From Sapria himalayana (taxonomy: Eukaryota; Streptophyta; Magnoliopsida; Malpighiales; Rafflesiaceae), in NCBI GenBank assembly GCA_029783825.1, contig JAREIK010002645.1:434001-498000 (forward strand): DNA of 64,000 bases. Direction: 5' to 3'. The translations under genes and the position numbers were made by a program. Positions within the stretch are counted from its first letter, which is position 1, and each line of letters starts with the position of its first letter. A model generated the notes under the pieces. That model was not told the DNA's origin and did no database searches. It saw only the letters and a list, made by a program, of their open reading frames with translations. Of the stretch, positions 1 through 11,904 are shown piece after piece.

Positions 1-1282
1 GCAAGCTGAAAATAAATATGCACGAAAATGACTACCATTTGATCTACCAAAAATATAATCAAAAGATTCATAATTGTGATTAGTTTGATCATATTTTCAC
101 TCTCTAACTCATTGTTGTATATGAAGGAGGTCAACATAAAGACTGAACTAGAATCAACCTCAAAACCCCCACTACCAATTTAGGTTTGTTTAAAATCTAA
201 TACACCATAATTTTTGGTACAATGTGCAGCATGCCTATTAAGATACTCAATCCTATATAAACTCTTACAGATTAATATTTTTATAAAATATTTACATTAT
301 GACGATTCTTTATCAGCACTCTTAACATATTTATTTTAAATAATATTATAGGGAATCAAAACTATTAATTTTCTTCAAATTTTTTATTTATTAAATTGGT
401 CTAAACCACAAAAAAAAAATTTATCAGCCTCATTCCTCTCCATAGAGCTATCGTTATCCATATTAAAATTTTTTAATATTTATGCTAATGTTAATTTCAT
501 TATCATGGTTAAAATCACTATTTGTCATTTTTAGGTTTTATTAGTTTATTAATTATATTCTAAATTATATTTTTAAAATTAAATTTTATTTTATATTAAA
601 TTATTAATTAAAATAAAAATACAAAAACTTAAAAAATTTAAAAAATAATACTCATAAAGTGTAAAATCTCATTTGCTTGATATGTAATGTCTGATATCCA
701 ATATCGACACCGCAATCTACACCTGAGTCTAGAAAGGAGAGAAAAAGAAATGATATAAGAGAGAGAGAGAGAGAAAGAGAATGAGAATATCAATAGAAAT
801 AAGATATAAATTAAAGAATAAAAAATATATATTTAAAATTTTGAAAAAGTAATTTAAAAAAAATCATTTTTTTAATTTTATAGAATTTTTTTAATTCTTT
901 TTTGAACAGAATCGCGACAGCCATCGGATTTCTACCCCTAGCCATTAAAGCTGAATCTAGCAGCTAAAAAACATGCATTTTTTAAATTTTTTTTTTTTGA
1001 CAATTAAGCTGGTTCGACTCGACGAGCTTAGGCTGAGCTCGACGGCACATGGGAATGACCAAAGACAGGACTCAGGCGGACATTTGGGCAGAGCCCGGTG
1101 GGGCCTGCCTAGCATGGCACGAAGCTCGAAAGAGCTCGGCTCGGCACAGCATGAACCATGCCTCAAGCCAGCCCGGCACAGGCCCAGGCAAGGTTCTGGA
1201 CCATGCCATGCCGGACTAGGCACGGCTCAATCAGGCCATGCCTCGTGCTAGACCCAGGCTCCCAACCCACTTGACACCTTTA
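1..1282 (-). mobile_element. Degenerate hAT transposon, right-hand part
   Basis: Bases about 120-270 align by eye with the part of the complete hAT element at 48509-52170 that encodes the N-terminal BED zinc-finger region (shared stretches such as GACTGAACT and CAGCATGCCT, same strand). Bases 908-975 match that element's leader next to its right GC-rich block (compare 51696-51790). The copy ends at 1271-1282 in TTGACACCTTTA, a mutated form of the family end TTTGACACCTCTA. The transposase region has many small deletions and stops and is dead. The other end lies left of the window, so the target duplication cannot be checked. Confidence 0.75.
759..780. repeat. GA microsatellite
   Basis: A short GA run inside the hAT remnant, at the place where the complete copy has GAGAGAGA-containing leader sequence (about 51354-51380). 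It is probably part of the transposon rather than an independent feature. Confidence 0.6.
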
Positions 1283-1877
1283 ACCTGAAACCTATCACAC
1301 TTGTACAAATATACTTTTTATCGCATTAAATCATGAACAAAAAAATATTCTTACAAAACCTAGAAAGGTATAATATTCACCAATTGTTTCAGAAAAAAAA
1401 CTCATTATATAGATGGAGGTGCAAGTCATACCAAGTACACAAGGTTCAAACTTAAAAGTACAATCTAAGAGATATTTATATCTCAATAGTCTTAACTCCG
1501 AGAATTAGAAAGATAACATATGTTTAGTCTTGATTCAAAAATTTATCATACTTAAACTAAGTCACTGGCAATTACATCAATATATAACCTCCAAAACTTA
1601 CATGCATCATGAAAACTTCATAAATGATCAATAATCATAATATTATTCTCTCTTATATATATTTAACTTTAGAATTCATATAAAATCGGATATATTAATA
1701 TTTGTATAATTATACACACAAAAGAAACTAATATTAATTACAACTATTATATTTTTTTGTATAAAAATAAATTGCATTCTACCAAACATACCTTATCATT
1801 AGTGACCTCCAACCAGCAAATTACAAAAACAAATGCATTTCAAAAGAAATAGCAATGCACACTTATGTGGCTGGTAC
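1283..1877. other. Intron 3 of the KIAA0930-like gene; no gene seen
   Basis: AT-rich sequence between the hAT remnant and exon 3. I searched the minus strand for the next conserved block of the family, which should start like V-x-x-V-[YF]-A-S-P-S, and did not find it. The next exon should therefore lie left of the window or be lost. Confidence 0.5.
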
Positions 1878-1938
1878 TTTATATATGGATGCCAATGGTA
1901 AATCTTTTTCAGCCTGATGATTGTGCAGCACTTGATAA
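1878..1938 (-). CDS. Exon 3 of the KIAA0930-like gene
   Basis: The acceptor TTTCACAG ends at 1939. The first base completes a Ser codon begun in exon 2, followed by 20 codons, YQVLHNHQAEKDLPLASIYK. The donor GTACCA starts at 1877, phase 0. The run N-H-Q then I-Y-K matches plant members of the family as I remember them. Confidence 0.75.
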
Positions 1939-4900
1939 CTGTGAAATTACAAAAAGAAAAATTCTACAATAAGACAATGGAATGAAAAAACACATCAGAA
2001 ATTTAAAAAAAAATTAAAGAAATAATAAAATAAGAAAAGTGCCTATGAAAAAAAATGAAATCAATAATTTACATCTTTAAAAAAAAGATAAATATTACTA
2101 CTCCAATGAAGTACTTGCTGAACAAAGAATTTTCAAATCTATTTAATTTATGTTTTATACTTAGATTACAAACAAACATCTCGAGTTCAAGATGTACATC
2201 CAAGAATGATACATCTTGAGTTCAAGACCTATCAGATATAACTTGTTCAATTTTAAAGAATAAGACTGTTGAGATATGAATATCACCCTAATTCCAAGTA
2301 AAGCAGAAGCCTAGCTCATTAGATATGATCTTTACTTGTTTACTTAGATTACAAATAAACATACATAAATATTTACACAAATAAGAATTAGAACAAACAC
2401 ATCCAATTTTAGTAATTTGATAATGAGATATTACCAACTAGCCACAATAAAGGGTGAACAAGAACAAATGAGCCACAGAAAAATTAAACAAAAAAAACAA
2501 TGGACAGATTAATTCAAATTGTATGTCTTACATTCAAAGGAGCAAGGAACACATAGAAGCAATATGAGGAATGAGGGAATAAAAAACAAGCCTGCATATT
2601 GCAATAGTAATGGTGAATGAAGTATGAGCAATCAAATTCAAGTAAAATGAGTTCCTCCAATCCACTTTTGAATTTTCACTAGCTAAATTATCCAAAAGCT
2701 GAAAAAAAGAAAAAAAACTGAATGGTGAGATCAACAACATTAAACATTAAAAAAATCTTTCAGTAATAAAGATATAATTCAAGTATGTTATGATCAAAAT
2801 CAACTAAAATAATTACACTTACACAAATTATAATCAAATAATCATATGTCAAACAATTGTCAATGTTACATTTTAAAAGAATATCATATAATTATAAATT
2901 ATGAGATAATTGGCCTAGTTACACTCTAATGAAGTATCACTCAAGTATCACACAACAGTAACATGATTACATATTTTAAGAATAATACAAATGGAGTTGC
3001 CTACAAAATTATATGTTGAGAATTATGATTTATTTTTATTTATTTATGATGAGGTTTGTTTTAGCATGTTAGTTTATTTATTTTTATTTTGTTTTTTTTA
3101 TTATTATATTGTTTTGAAGCACCCAACATGTAGATTACTCCAATAATATTATCTTTTTTGTTTCCTTTTTCTCTATATTCTCTTCAATTTCTTCCTTTCT
3201 CCCCGATGCACGAAATGCCGTTATTGTTTCCTATGAGTTATGACATCAAGCTTACGTGATTGATATCAGAGCATGAGTAAAGACAAATTAAGAGTGGTGC
3301 AAAGTGTTTCGGGTGGTGCAAGTGTCAATAAGGATTTTTGCCAGTGGTATTGACATCAATTTCAAAAAGTTTTTGCAACATCAATTTATCCTTTCAGAAA
3401 AGAGATTTTGGTTCACCAAAATTAAAATAATAATTTTTTTATGTAGACAATTTTTATTATAGAAAACTACTTACAAATTCAATATTATTAATGTTATAAT
3501 GCAATATTCATCATAATTGCTATTATATATTTAACATTATTAAGAAAATATTATCTCAACATTTAATAATTTAAAAAAATAATAAAAAATAGTGGCACAA
3601 TGTTTATCACAAGATACAATATATAAATACATATCATGATATCATCATGAAAGTCCTACAAAACACGAGGTATGAGTCTTCCAAAAGATTAAAAGACTTG
3701 ATGATTTCAATCTGAATATATTAAACAATACATCAATAACTTTTTCTATATGAGTCACATGCTATGTCATTTGATACAATTCAAAGCATTAACTTGGATC
3801 TTTCAATTATTCAAAAAAAAAAAAATTAATCATGTGTTTTACTCAATTCTAATCACTTATATTTCTTACTCTCAATTTTGTACAACATAGTTTGGTTTCT
3901 TATCTTTTATTAATTATTGAAAATTTTCAATATTTTTTCTAAGATACTTAATCTATGATGATAACAGATTATATTAAATACATTAAATATAATCACTTAT
4001 AATTATACATGATAGCTTATCCCAAAACTTTCAAGTAAGGTTATTATGAGGTGTAAATGATAGTATATGATACAGACTACACCTGAATAGAAGATTGATC
4101 GACTTATAGATAAATTAATATTTAAAAGATTTACATAGACATATAAATTATATATCGACTATATATCAACTAGACATAATAAATATATGACTTCATTATG
4201 ATCTTAAAAAATAAATATTTATACATTAACCATCATATTTACTAAAAAAAATTCTCATGTTTCACTAATCTAGTGAGTACAAGTATGATATGTATACTAT
4301 AAAATTTTCCTTATGACTCAAAGCAATATCATAAAGCATAATTCAGCCAATTCTCTTCAACACTCATTATTTTTAGCCTTGGAAAATTCATCTTAGATTA
4401 TTATTAAATCTATCAACATAAATCAATAAGAAAATAGGTGATATAAGTGGTATATGTAAATAATATTTTTATTAAATGAGATTATCAATTGGTTATATTT
4501 CATCTAAATTTCAGATAAAAAATCTAGAACTAATGTACTTTATTATTGAGGTCACATATTCTTAAAGTATGATTTTTGTTTCAAAAAAAATTATACTTTA
4601 AATATTTTATCTAAGCTAGATATGATGGAATATATACCAGTCAACTAATTACTTGATCCGAAAATAGACTTGTCAAAGTTAATTCTTTTAAATATTAGAA
4701 AATCATAAAAAAGCTAACTTTCTAACAATAATCAAAATAAATATTACTTATATTATTAGTATAATAAATTATTTCTTAAGTTCTCTGTGACATTTATATG
4801 AACATAATTTTTCAATTTCTCAAATATGAGAAGACAACTCCAAGATGATTAATATCAGATTGTTACTTTCTATGATTTATGTATTATCTATACATGAAAA

Positions 4901-7900
4901 ATATATTTCACTATGATAATCTTGAAGATAAAATATATATGTAACAACTATCATGTTTTACAATTACAATGAATGTACATATAATGTGTAGACTACATAA
5001 GTCTCCTTATGGCTTAAAGCAAAATCATAAAGCATGTTTCAGTTAATTCTCTTCACCATTATTACTTTTGAGTTTTGACTTTAGAAAATATGTCTCAATA
5101 TGAAATATAAGCATCATTGTAGATTCTTCCAGATACAAGAAAATCATAAAAAAAATATTAATATCTAATAGTAAACAGAATATATATTAGTTATATTATA
5201 AGTATAGTTAATTAATTCATAAATTCTCTTAGACATATTTATATGGACAATTTTTTGGATTCTCAAATATGAAAAGACAACTCTAAAATAATCTTTATAT
5301 GATTATTGCTTTATATTATTATTTTTCACAAATAATCTATATATCAACTAGATATGAGATATATGTTCTCTATGATGATCTTAAGAATAAAACTTTTATA
5401 TATATCAAGTATGATGTATAAATTATAGAAATTTCTTTATGGCTTAAAAAAATATCATAGGACACGATGCAGCCGATTCTTTTCAGCACTTATTACTTTT
5501 AATCTTGGGAAATATATTTTGATTTATTATTATTTCTATCAATATGAATCATGTGAAATGTGAAATGTGAATGATACATATTAATAACATTCTTATTATA
5601 GAAGATTATCAATTGAATATATCTCATCTGAAATTATTCATATAGACTAAGCTTCTTATGTACTTTTTAAATATTAAGATTTCAACATTAATAATTTTCT
5701 TTCCCAAGAAAATTACACTTGTGATATTCTTGTCTTAACTTGGTAAAAAATAATATATACGAGTCAACCACTTGATTCATGAATAAAATTATCAACATAT
5801 ATAGGCATCCTAGTTTATTCTTCCTAATACAAGATAATCTTAAAAAAACTTAGATATCTAATAATAATCAAAAAAGATATCACTTATATTATTAGTATAA
5901 TTAATAATTTCCTAAATTCTCTCAAAAATATTTATATGTGGATAATTTCTCAAATTCTCAAATATGAGAAGCCAATACTTATAAGTGGGATTTCATTCAT
6001 AAACCATAGATATGATTGGATACAAGCTTACTCAAATTCTAGTTAGGCTTTCATGAACACAACAAATATCTACCATCATGTTTTATTCTTTTATTTAAGA
6101 TAATATTATCTTCTAAAAGAGTATGCAATGCATCATCATTTTTAGAACGGGTGAAGAGATATAGTACAGAATCATGTCAATAATTATTAATAAATTTTAA
6201 TGAATCATTATTTTTTGAAGGAACTCACCATATCGGACTAATGCCCAATAATATTTTACCATGATGGTCAAGCAAGTTTGACTATTATTATCAATTTAGT
6301 ATTTCACGAATAGGCAAAACATATCAAAATCAATTAATATTCCATATGAAAGAAGATTCAGGATAATTCTATAATTATAGCCTACATAACTTCCAATGAG
6401 CAAAATACAAATAATTTTACAATGACACTTAGAAAATAACAAATATTTTTTCTCTTCTCCAAGTTGGGTATGTGTTATTTACATACTTGGTTGAGTGAGA
6501 TATTAATGTTTAGCTTTGTTTTTATTGTATTTTTATATTTTTTTTATTTTGTATGGGAATACCCAACATGTGGAATATCGCAATCTTAGTATATATGTGT
6601 AATTATCATTTTAGGATTAATAAAAAATATCAAATTATATTTTCTATTATGTCTCATATCTCTCGCCACGAAATCCCAAAACTTCAACTTTTAAATACTA
6701 ATTTCATACTATCCCATGATAATTTCAAAATTACCACTTTTTACAATACTTTTGATAAATTGTATTTACAAAATGGCAGCAAACCATACTAAACAAAATT
6801 CATACTAAACCAGCTAATCAAACTTAATAACTTGTATTTACACATTCAGGAAAATCATTAGAAATATAGATTGGGTTGGAGGTTGACTATTGCATGACAT
6901 GTAAGACATAATGAAACAGCCCTTCATGCCCTCCTATTTCGAGGACATGCCAGCCCATGACCTACCAGACTCATAAGTCATCAACCATACAATCATGAAC
7001 ATGACATGACTTATTACCCAAACAAAATGACTCAACCATTTTAACAAAAAAATGATGCAATTATTTTGTAAAATAAGAGTTAAAGTCATTGTCAATGAAT
7101 GTAATGATCAAAAATATTAAAATACATAGGTTTTAATAGCTTTACTTTTACACCCCCCCCCCCCACCACCACCACAAATATTTATAGATATCATTAATAT
7201 TATTTTTTTCTCAGATAATATTTTGTGATTTATATTATCTACCAATTTTCTCTTTCTAGGTTTTGATTTTTTACAAGTATCAAATTTAAATACTTCTAAT
7301 AAATAATAATGCTACAAGTAATCAATATCAAAAAGTTGAGATATTTTTTTATTGAATTTAATCAATTTATTCCTGAAGTTTTAGCTCTTTTAGAATCTAT
7401 TTTCTTCTAAAAGTAAAAACTAGTGTATATCAACAGAATAATAAATAATATGAATTTGATAATTGATACGTATAATAAATTTAGATATTTTTAAAGAAGG
7501 GAACTTAACCTCCTCTAGTATTTCATATGTTTAATTGATATGTTTAAAAAACATATCATATATCTTATAAAAGAATATAAGCAAAAAACATATGTTTAAT
7601 TGATGTCTAATATAAATCTTATAAAAGAATATAGAATCATAAAATTCATAGCAACATGGAACACTTTAAAAAACTTGTGGAATAATATATCAAATGTGAT
7701 AACCATTGTCAATGAATGTTAAGATCAAAAATATTTATTCTAAATAATAGTAACTCTAATTTTATCATATAATTAATTCTCTTGTTTTTATTTTTGCTTC
7801 ATTATCTCTTTCTAAGTTTTAAATTTTTACTTATCTCAAACATAAAGATATCTAAAATAGAGTAATAATATAAAATGTCAACATCACAAAGTTAAGATAT

Positions 7901-10174
7901 TTTTTTTTATTTAATTTAAATAATTTTTCTTAAACATCAACTCTTCTAAATTTTTTTCATTCTAAAATTTAAAATAAATCTTAATTACCAAAATTATGAA
8001 AACTCATAACATTGATAATAATAATAATAAATTTAATATTTCTAACAATGAGATCTCCCCCTCCTCTAATGTCCCTTGCCTTATAAAATTTCTAAAAGAA
8101 TATATAGTCATAAAATTAAATGGTATAAAGTATCTTTAAAAACTTATAAAATAATATATCAAGAAATATAATATATTAGACCATCAAAATTATAATCTTA
8201 ATATTTCTCTCATTGACTTTTTCACATGTGAGATTATCCAACTTCATGTACAATACGACCCCCTCAAACTGAATGTTGACTTAAAAATTTTAAAAAATAA
8301 TTTTAGAAACTTCATAAAAAATAATGAGGACATACTTTTGTTGTCAAAAGCATGAACATTATTTCTTTATGAGCAATTGATTTTCCAAAGTACTAGGAAT
8401 AATCAATTTAATGTTGTTTGTTGTCAAAATCAATTATAAACATTGGCCTTAGCTTGAATTCCTATTGACTTTTATAAAATTCCTATTGACTTCATATGTA
8501 AGTATTTTTTCAACAAGTTGGAAAAAATACTTGAAAACTAAAGTTTTCTAATAATTAGGTAAATTTATCAACCCTAAAAATATCTAATTTATGTATTACA
8601 TCAAATTCAAAGACCTGTATATTTGGACAAACCCTTGTCAATTAAGAAAATATAATGCTTAAGTATCTATTAATCATATTTTGACAATAAATGACTAATA
8701 AATATTATAATAAATATGACATAAATATACATAACAATGATTGATTATGAATATGATATATCAAAGTTTTTTTTTTTTGATGTACCAATCAAGTGTGTTT
8801 TTTAAATCATTCAAGCAAGCCTCAGTCAATCAATTAAACTATATTTATCAAAGCAACAATAAGTATCAATGTCCCAGTTAATTGTTTGGCTTTAATCTAT
8901 TGGATTGACAGCATTCTCATTAATAACAAGTTAAATTGTACATACTTGTTTATCAAGTATGTTTTAATTTTTATTATACTAAGCAATACACATAGAAACA
9001 CTCCTAACCAAGAGTATGATCTTAGGCACTTTAGTTATTTTTTATTTTGATGTAGATACATTAATTTCCTAATTTTTAGAATGTTTATAGACTGAAATAA
9101 TTATCAAATCACTTTTTTTCTTGTATTTTTGTATTTCTTCAAAAGATTTTTCTATTGTGCTTATCTAGAGTGGTACAATATTTTATTATTATCATATTGC
9201 ATAACACAAGGTAATTTTTCAACCAAATGAAGAATATTAGAATAAAAATGAAATTTTCATATCGCAATGAAATATCAAATAGGTAAAGGTAAGAAGGATC
9301 ACAAAAAAAAAAAAGAAGTCTTGTTCTATCACATTGAAACAAGTTTGAAATAGAGAAAATTATCCACTTGGCCAAAATGAAAACATTAAAATTCAAGAAT
9401 CCATTAGTATATTTTTAGCACTATGTAATATCTCTGACCTGAAAATTGGAGATAAATTATAGGGCATTGCATTATTTGTAGGCAGAACCCATAAAATAGC
9501 AATTTGAGTAGTGATATATTACCAATGGAATTTGTAAAATATTGATAAACTAACACTAGAAATTTATGTTACAAACTTACAAGGCCGTGTGTTCTACAAT
9601 TACCATTGCACACAATCCCAAAACAACATGACACCAAAAATGATGAAATGTATTGAAGACTTCATTAAGTATGAAATTGAGCACGCCATACAAGTTGCCA
9701 TGTATTTTGACGCGCTTAGTATAAATGTCGAAAATGAGGCCTGAGGCTGACAAGACCCAAATGGTTGAGGCACAAGAGTTTGCTACATTAGTGATATGCG
9801 CGAACAAGAAACACTGTTGAGGTTCCTTAAATATTTCTATAATTGGGTCGTCCAGCAGATAGAAGAAATCAGTGAACATTACCTTGATGAAATTGTTATC
9901 TTACCCCAGAGGACCATCTATGGACAAAGTAAGATGGAACACTTTTCCAATCATCATGGAAAGCCGTTTTTCGAACGAAAAAAATGAGATCGTCCTGCCC
10001 TCCCATTGACTGCTTGCCTCGGACAAAATACAAATCTAACATATCGTACCAAAATCCTGCATCCAGCTCAACGTCCGAGACATCACACTTGTGTGCCCCA
10101 TGTGTCCCTAACGAAGACGAATATTTCTTCACCATATCCAACAACTCAAACCTAGAAAAACGAGATGATGCCAT
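1878..10174 (-). CDS. KIAA0930/DUF2045-family protein, first three exons (partial gene)
   Basis: Plant homologue of the animal KIAA0930 family (DUF2045), conserved in eukaryotes with no firmly known role. Exons on the minus strand are 10174-9905, 2698-2592 and 1938-1878, giving 270+107+61 nt, exactly 146 codons with consistent phases. Exon 1 (residues 1-90) starts MASSRFSRFELLDM and has FWYDMLDLYFVRG then QDDLIFFVRK, matching the family's F-W-x-x-M-x-x-x-Y-F and Q-D-D-x-x-F-[YF]-V-R blocks. Exon 2 has VDWRNSFYLNLIAHT and TITIAIC, matching the D-W-x-x-S-x-x-L-N-L block. Exon 3 continues S-YQVLHNHQAEKDLP to IYK. The ATG at 10174 was chosen because it begins the conserved part; the frame upstream has only a GTG at 10189. 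Intron 1 is 7.2 kb and full of repeats. Intron 2 starts with GC instead of GT. No stop or frameshift is seen, so this is probably a live gene whose 3' exons lie left of the window. Confidence 0.82.
2592..2698 (-). CDS. Exon 2 of the KIAA0930-like gene
   Basis: The acceptor is a long T tract ending in CAG (AG at 2700-2699). The exon reads LLDNLASENSKVDW then FYLNLIAHTSF and ends TGC AG at 2592, phase 2. The donor is GCTTGT (2591-2586), a GC-type donor. Using the nearby GT instead breaks the frame in exon 3. Confidence 0.8.
3014..3272 (+). mobile_element. Decayed Copia-type 5' LTR and primer-binding site in intron 1
   Basis: The sequence starts TGTTGAGAATTATGATTT at 3014. At 3261-3272 it has TGATATCAGAGC, one base from the usual plant initiator-Met tRNA primer-binding site TGGTATCAGAGC. 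The putative LTR ends near 3256. Downstream a few hundred bases are less AT-rich, then decayed. No pol coding was recognised behind it. Confidence 0.5.
4225..5975. repeat. Three diverged tandem units within intron 1
   Basis: Three related segments lie head to tail at about 4225-4930, 4960-5330 and 5390-5975. Each has the order CTTATG-GCTTAAA-like, ATCATAAAGCA-like, ATTCTCTTCA-like, TTATTACTTTTA-like. The first and third also share a long downstream part (ATTATTAGTATAAT, CTCAAATATGAGAAG). Anchor positions 4309, 5004 and 5435 give spacings of about 695 and 431, so the middle unit is shortened. The units probably form the interior of the decayed retroelement that starts at 3014. Confidence 0.6.
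6470..6700 (+). mobile_element. Possible 3' LTR of the intron-1 Copia remnant
   Basis: The stretch with CCCAACATGTGGAATATCGCAAT resembles CACCCAACATGTAGATTACTCCAAT in the LTR at 3014-3256, in the same direction and after similar T-rich sequence. The match is weak elsewhere, so this is a tentative pairing that would make a 3.7-kb element. Confidence 0.3.
7077..8180. repeat. Diverged two-unit tandem repeat in intron 1
   Basis: The run CATTGTCAATGAATG occurs at 7087 and 7704, and each is followed by the same order of motifs (GATCAAAAATATT, CTCTTTCTA-GTTTT, AAGTTGAGATATTTTTTT-like, TAGCTCTTTTAGAAT-like). The period is about 617 bases. A further partial match (TTATAAAAGAATATAG, ATCATAAAATT) joins 7600-7700 to 8080-8180. 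Function unknown. Confidence 0.55.
7151..7166. repeat. Poly-C tract followed by CCA repeats
   Basis: About 15 C in a row, then ACCACCACCAC, in otherwise AT-rich intron sequence. Length is likely unstable and error-prone in sequencing. Confidence 0.7.
8181..9576. other. Intron 1 sequence, no gene seen
   Basis: AT-rich sequence with T runs and no coherent reading frame or recognisable transposon ends. Confidence 0.5.
9577..9879 (-). other. Open frame of 100 codons just behind exon 1, not identified
   Basis: An open reading frame on the same strand as the KIAA0930-like gene, 26 bases past the exon 1 donor and in a different frame. Its base composition is less AT-rich than the rest of intron 1. 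The product would be hydrophobic (FFYLLDDPIIEIF, CASTIWVLSASGLIF). I recognise no family. It may be intron sequence open by chance, an inserted fragment, or an alternative exon. Confidence 0.25.
9905..10174 (-). CDS. Exon 1 of the KIAA0930-like gene
   Basis: Starts at ATG 10174 and ends at 9905 before a good GTAAGA donor (9904-9899), phase 0. It encodes 90 residues. Base composition is clearly less AT-rich than the surroundings, as expected for coding sequence. Confidence 0.8.
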
Positions 10175-10560
10175 CAATTGAATAGACACGAGAAACGATA
10201 CACAAACTGATTATCAACTTGAAAAGCATTAAGCTGCTATTAAAAGAGAGGACAAGTATTACAAGGCAATAACTCTGACGAGGGACGAGTACCTGGATGG
10301 GATGACGGAACAACCCCCGTTCATTCTTGTTGCCGTGTCTCCAAACTCTGATGGGAGTAATGAAAATATTGTGTAGTACAGATGTACTTCTCGTAAAAAC
10401 CAGCCGAACGCGAGAATGAGACGACTCTGGTCTCTGGAGGGTGGGGCAACTCACTTCATGTATCCACGAGAACGAAGCTTATTATTTTTTATGTTTACTT
10501 TTTTTTTTATTGGCCATTCCTAATAATTTATATCTGATCACTAATTTTTATTTACCCTCT
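10175..10560 (-). promoter_or_regulatory. Presumed 5' UTR and proximal promoter of the KIAA0930-like gene
   Basis: Moderately GC-rich 5' leader-like sequence extends to about 10450 on the minus strand. Further upstream are a TATA-like ATAAAAAATA (about 10481-10491) and a CCAAT motif (plus-strand ATTGG at 10509-10513). The PIF/Harbinger element begins at 10563, so little host upstream sequence is left next to the gene. The motifs are seen; their use is inferred. Confidence 0.35.
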
Positions 10561-10562
10561 TA

Positions 10563-11386
10563 GAGCATCTCCTCTCTAAAATAGCTACTTAAAAAATATT
10601 ATAATATTATATTATCTATTTTAGCTACTCAATTTTTTAAGTTTACTCCAATAATACTATCTATTTTAGCTAATAACTTCAACTAACTATAACTAACTTT
10701 AAAAATAAGATTTAAAATAATATATAAAATATCATATCATCACTAATGCCATATTGATTAAATTCAAAAATTTTTTAATTTGAAATTTTACACTAATTTT
10801 TAAGCGGTCATATTTATATTACTTGTACCATTATTTACATACACTAACACAATTACACACACACACACACACAATCACACACACACAAACACACACTGCT
10901 GATGTATAATTTTTAAATTAAGGATAGATTCATCATTTATACTAAAAAAAACTATAAAACTATTTGAGCTGAATTGAAAACTGAAATTTTTGTTTACGAA
11001 AAATATTAAGCCACGTCATCAAAATTTTAATTTTTTTATTTTTTTAATAACGATCTTATCTACAACAATCATGAAAAAAAAAATTTTAAATTCGAACCAA
11101 TAGTTGCAATATGTTTTGTTTTTTGTGCTATACGTATTTATGCAAAAAAAATATATATTAGGTTATTTAATGTTTAGTGTACATGGTTAGAATAAATTTA
11201 AGAAAAATATTTTTAAAATAAATAAAGTGGAAATAGCTAGCAACTTTGCCCTAGCTAGAAATAGCTAGTCAAATGGTGCCAATGGGAAATAGCTAGCATG
11301 ATAACTAGTCTCTTGAAGACAAAATTTAAGGATCGTCTATGTAAAATAGCTAAAATAGAAGGTTTAGCTAGCCTCTTGGAGATGCT
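10563..11386. repeat. MITE-like unit at the left end of the PIF element
   Basis: It begins GAGCATCTCC and ends CTTGGAGATGCT at 11386, so it looks like a complete short derivative. Its first 150 bases reappear at about 11555-11690 (shared TAGCTACTTAAAAAATATT and TATCTATTTTAGCTACTCAA). Its AC-rich middle and CTGATGTATAAT stretch match 14582-14760 of the same large element. It is probably a deletion derivative fused to, or inserted in, the left end. Confidence 0.6.
10854..10898. repeat. AC microsatellite
   Basis: CA-rich run with a few interruptions in the PIF left unit; the matching position near the right side of the element (14582-14711) also carries AC repeats. Confidence 0.7.
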
Positions 11387-11546
11387 ATTTTAGCTATTTT
11401 ACATAGACGATCCTTAAATTTTGTCTCCAAGAGACTAGTTATCATGCTAGCTATTTCTCATTGGCACCATTTGACTAGCTATGGCAAAGTTGCTAGCTAT
11501 TTCCACTTTATTTATTTTAAAAATATTTTCTTAAATTTATTCTAAC
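11186..11546. repeat. Long near-perfect inverted repeat (foldback)
   Basis: The arms are 11186-11356 and 11387-11546 with a 30-base centre (11357-11386). They match almost base for base except an extra run of about 11 bases in the left arm near CTAGAAATAG and a few substitutions. The centre holds the CTCTTGGAGATGCT terminal motif. RNA read through this would fold into a hairpin of about 160 bp. Confidence 0.8.
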
Positions 11547-11904
11547 AATAATACTCTCTAATTTAGCTACTTAAAAAATATTATAATATTATATTATCTA
11601 TTTTAGCTACTCAATTTTTAAAGTTAACTCCAACAATGATATATATTTTAGCTATCCACCTCAACAAACTATAACTAACTTTTAAAAAATAATTTTTTAA
11701 CTAATATATAAAATGTCATTTCATCAACAAAATGATTAAATTCAAAATTTTATAATTTTTTTCATTTGAATACTAATTTTTACAACGATCATATTTATAA
11801 CAGTCATATTTTTGTATATATATATATAAATAGTATCTTTCATCTCTTATTCTCATACATCATCAATATATATATTTGCATTGTATTATTTATTATATTA
11901 GTAT

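Noticed and set aside
957..1251. Open frames of 88 and 92 codons
   Set aside because: They lie in the GC-rich end of the hAT remnant.
9796..10181. Plus-strand frames opposite exon 1
   Set aside because: The minus strand encodes the KIAA0930-like family motifs with proper splice sites.
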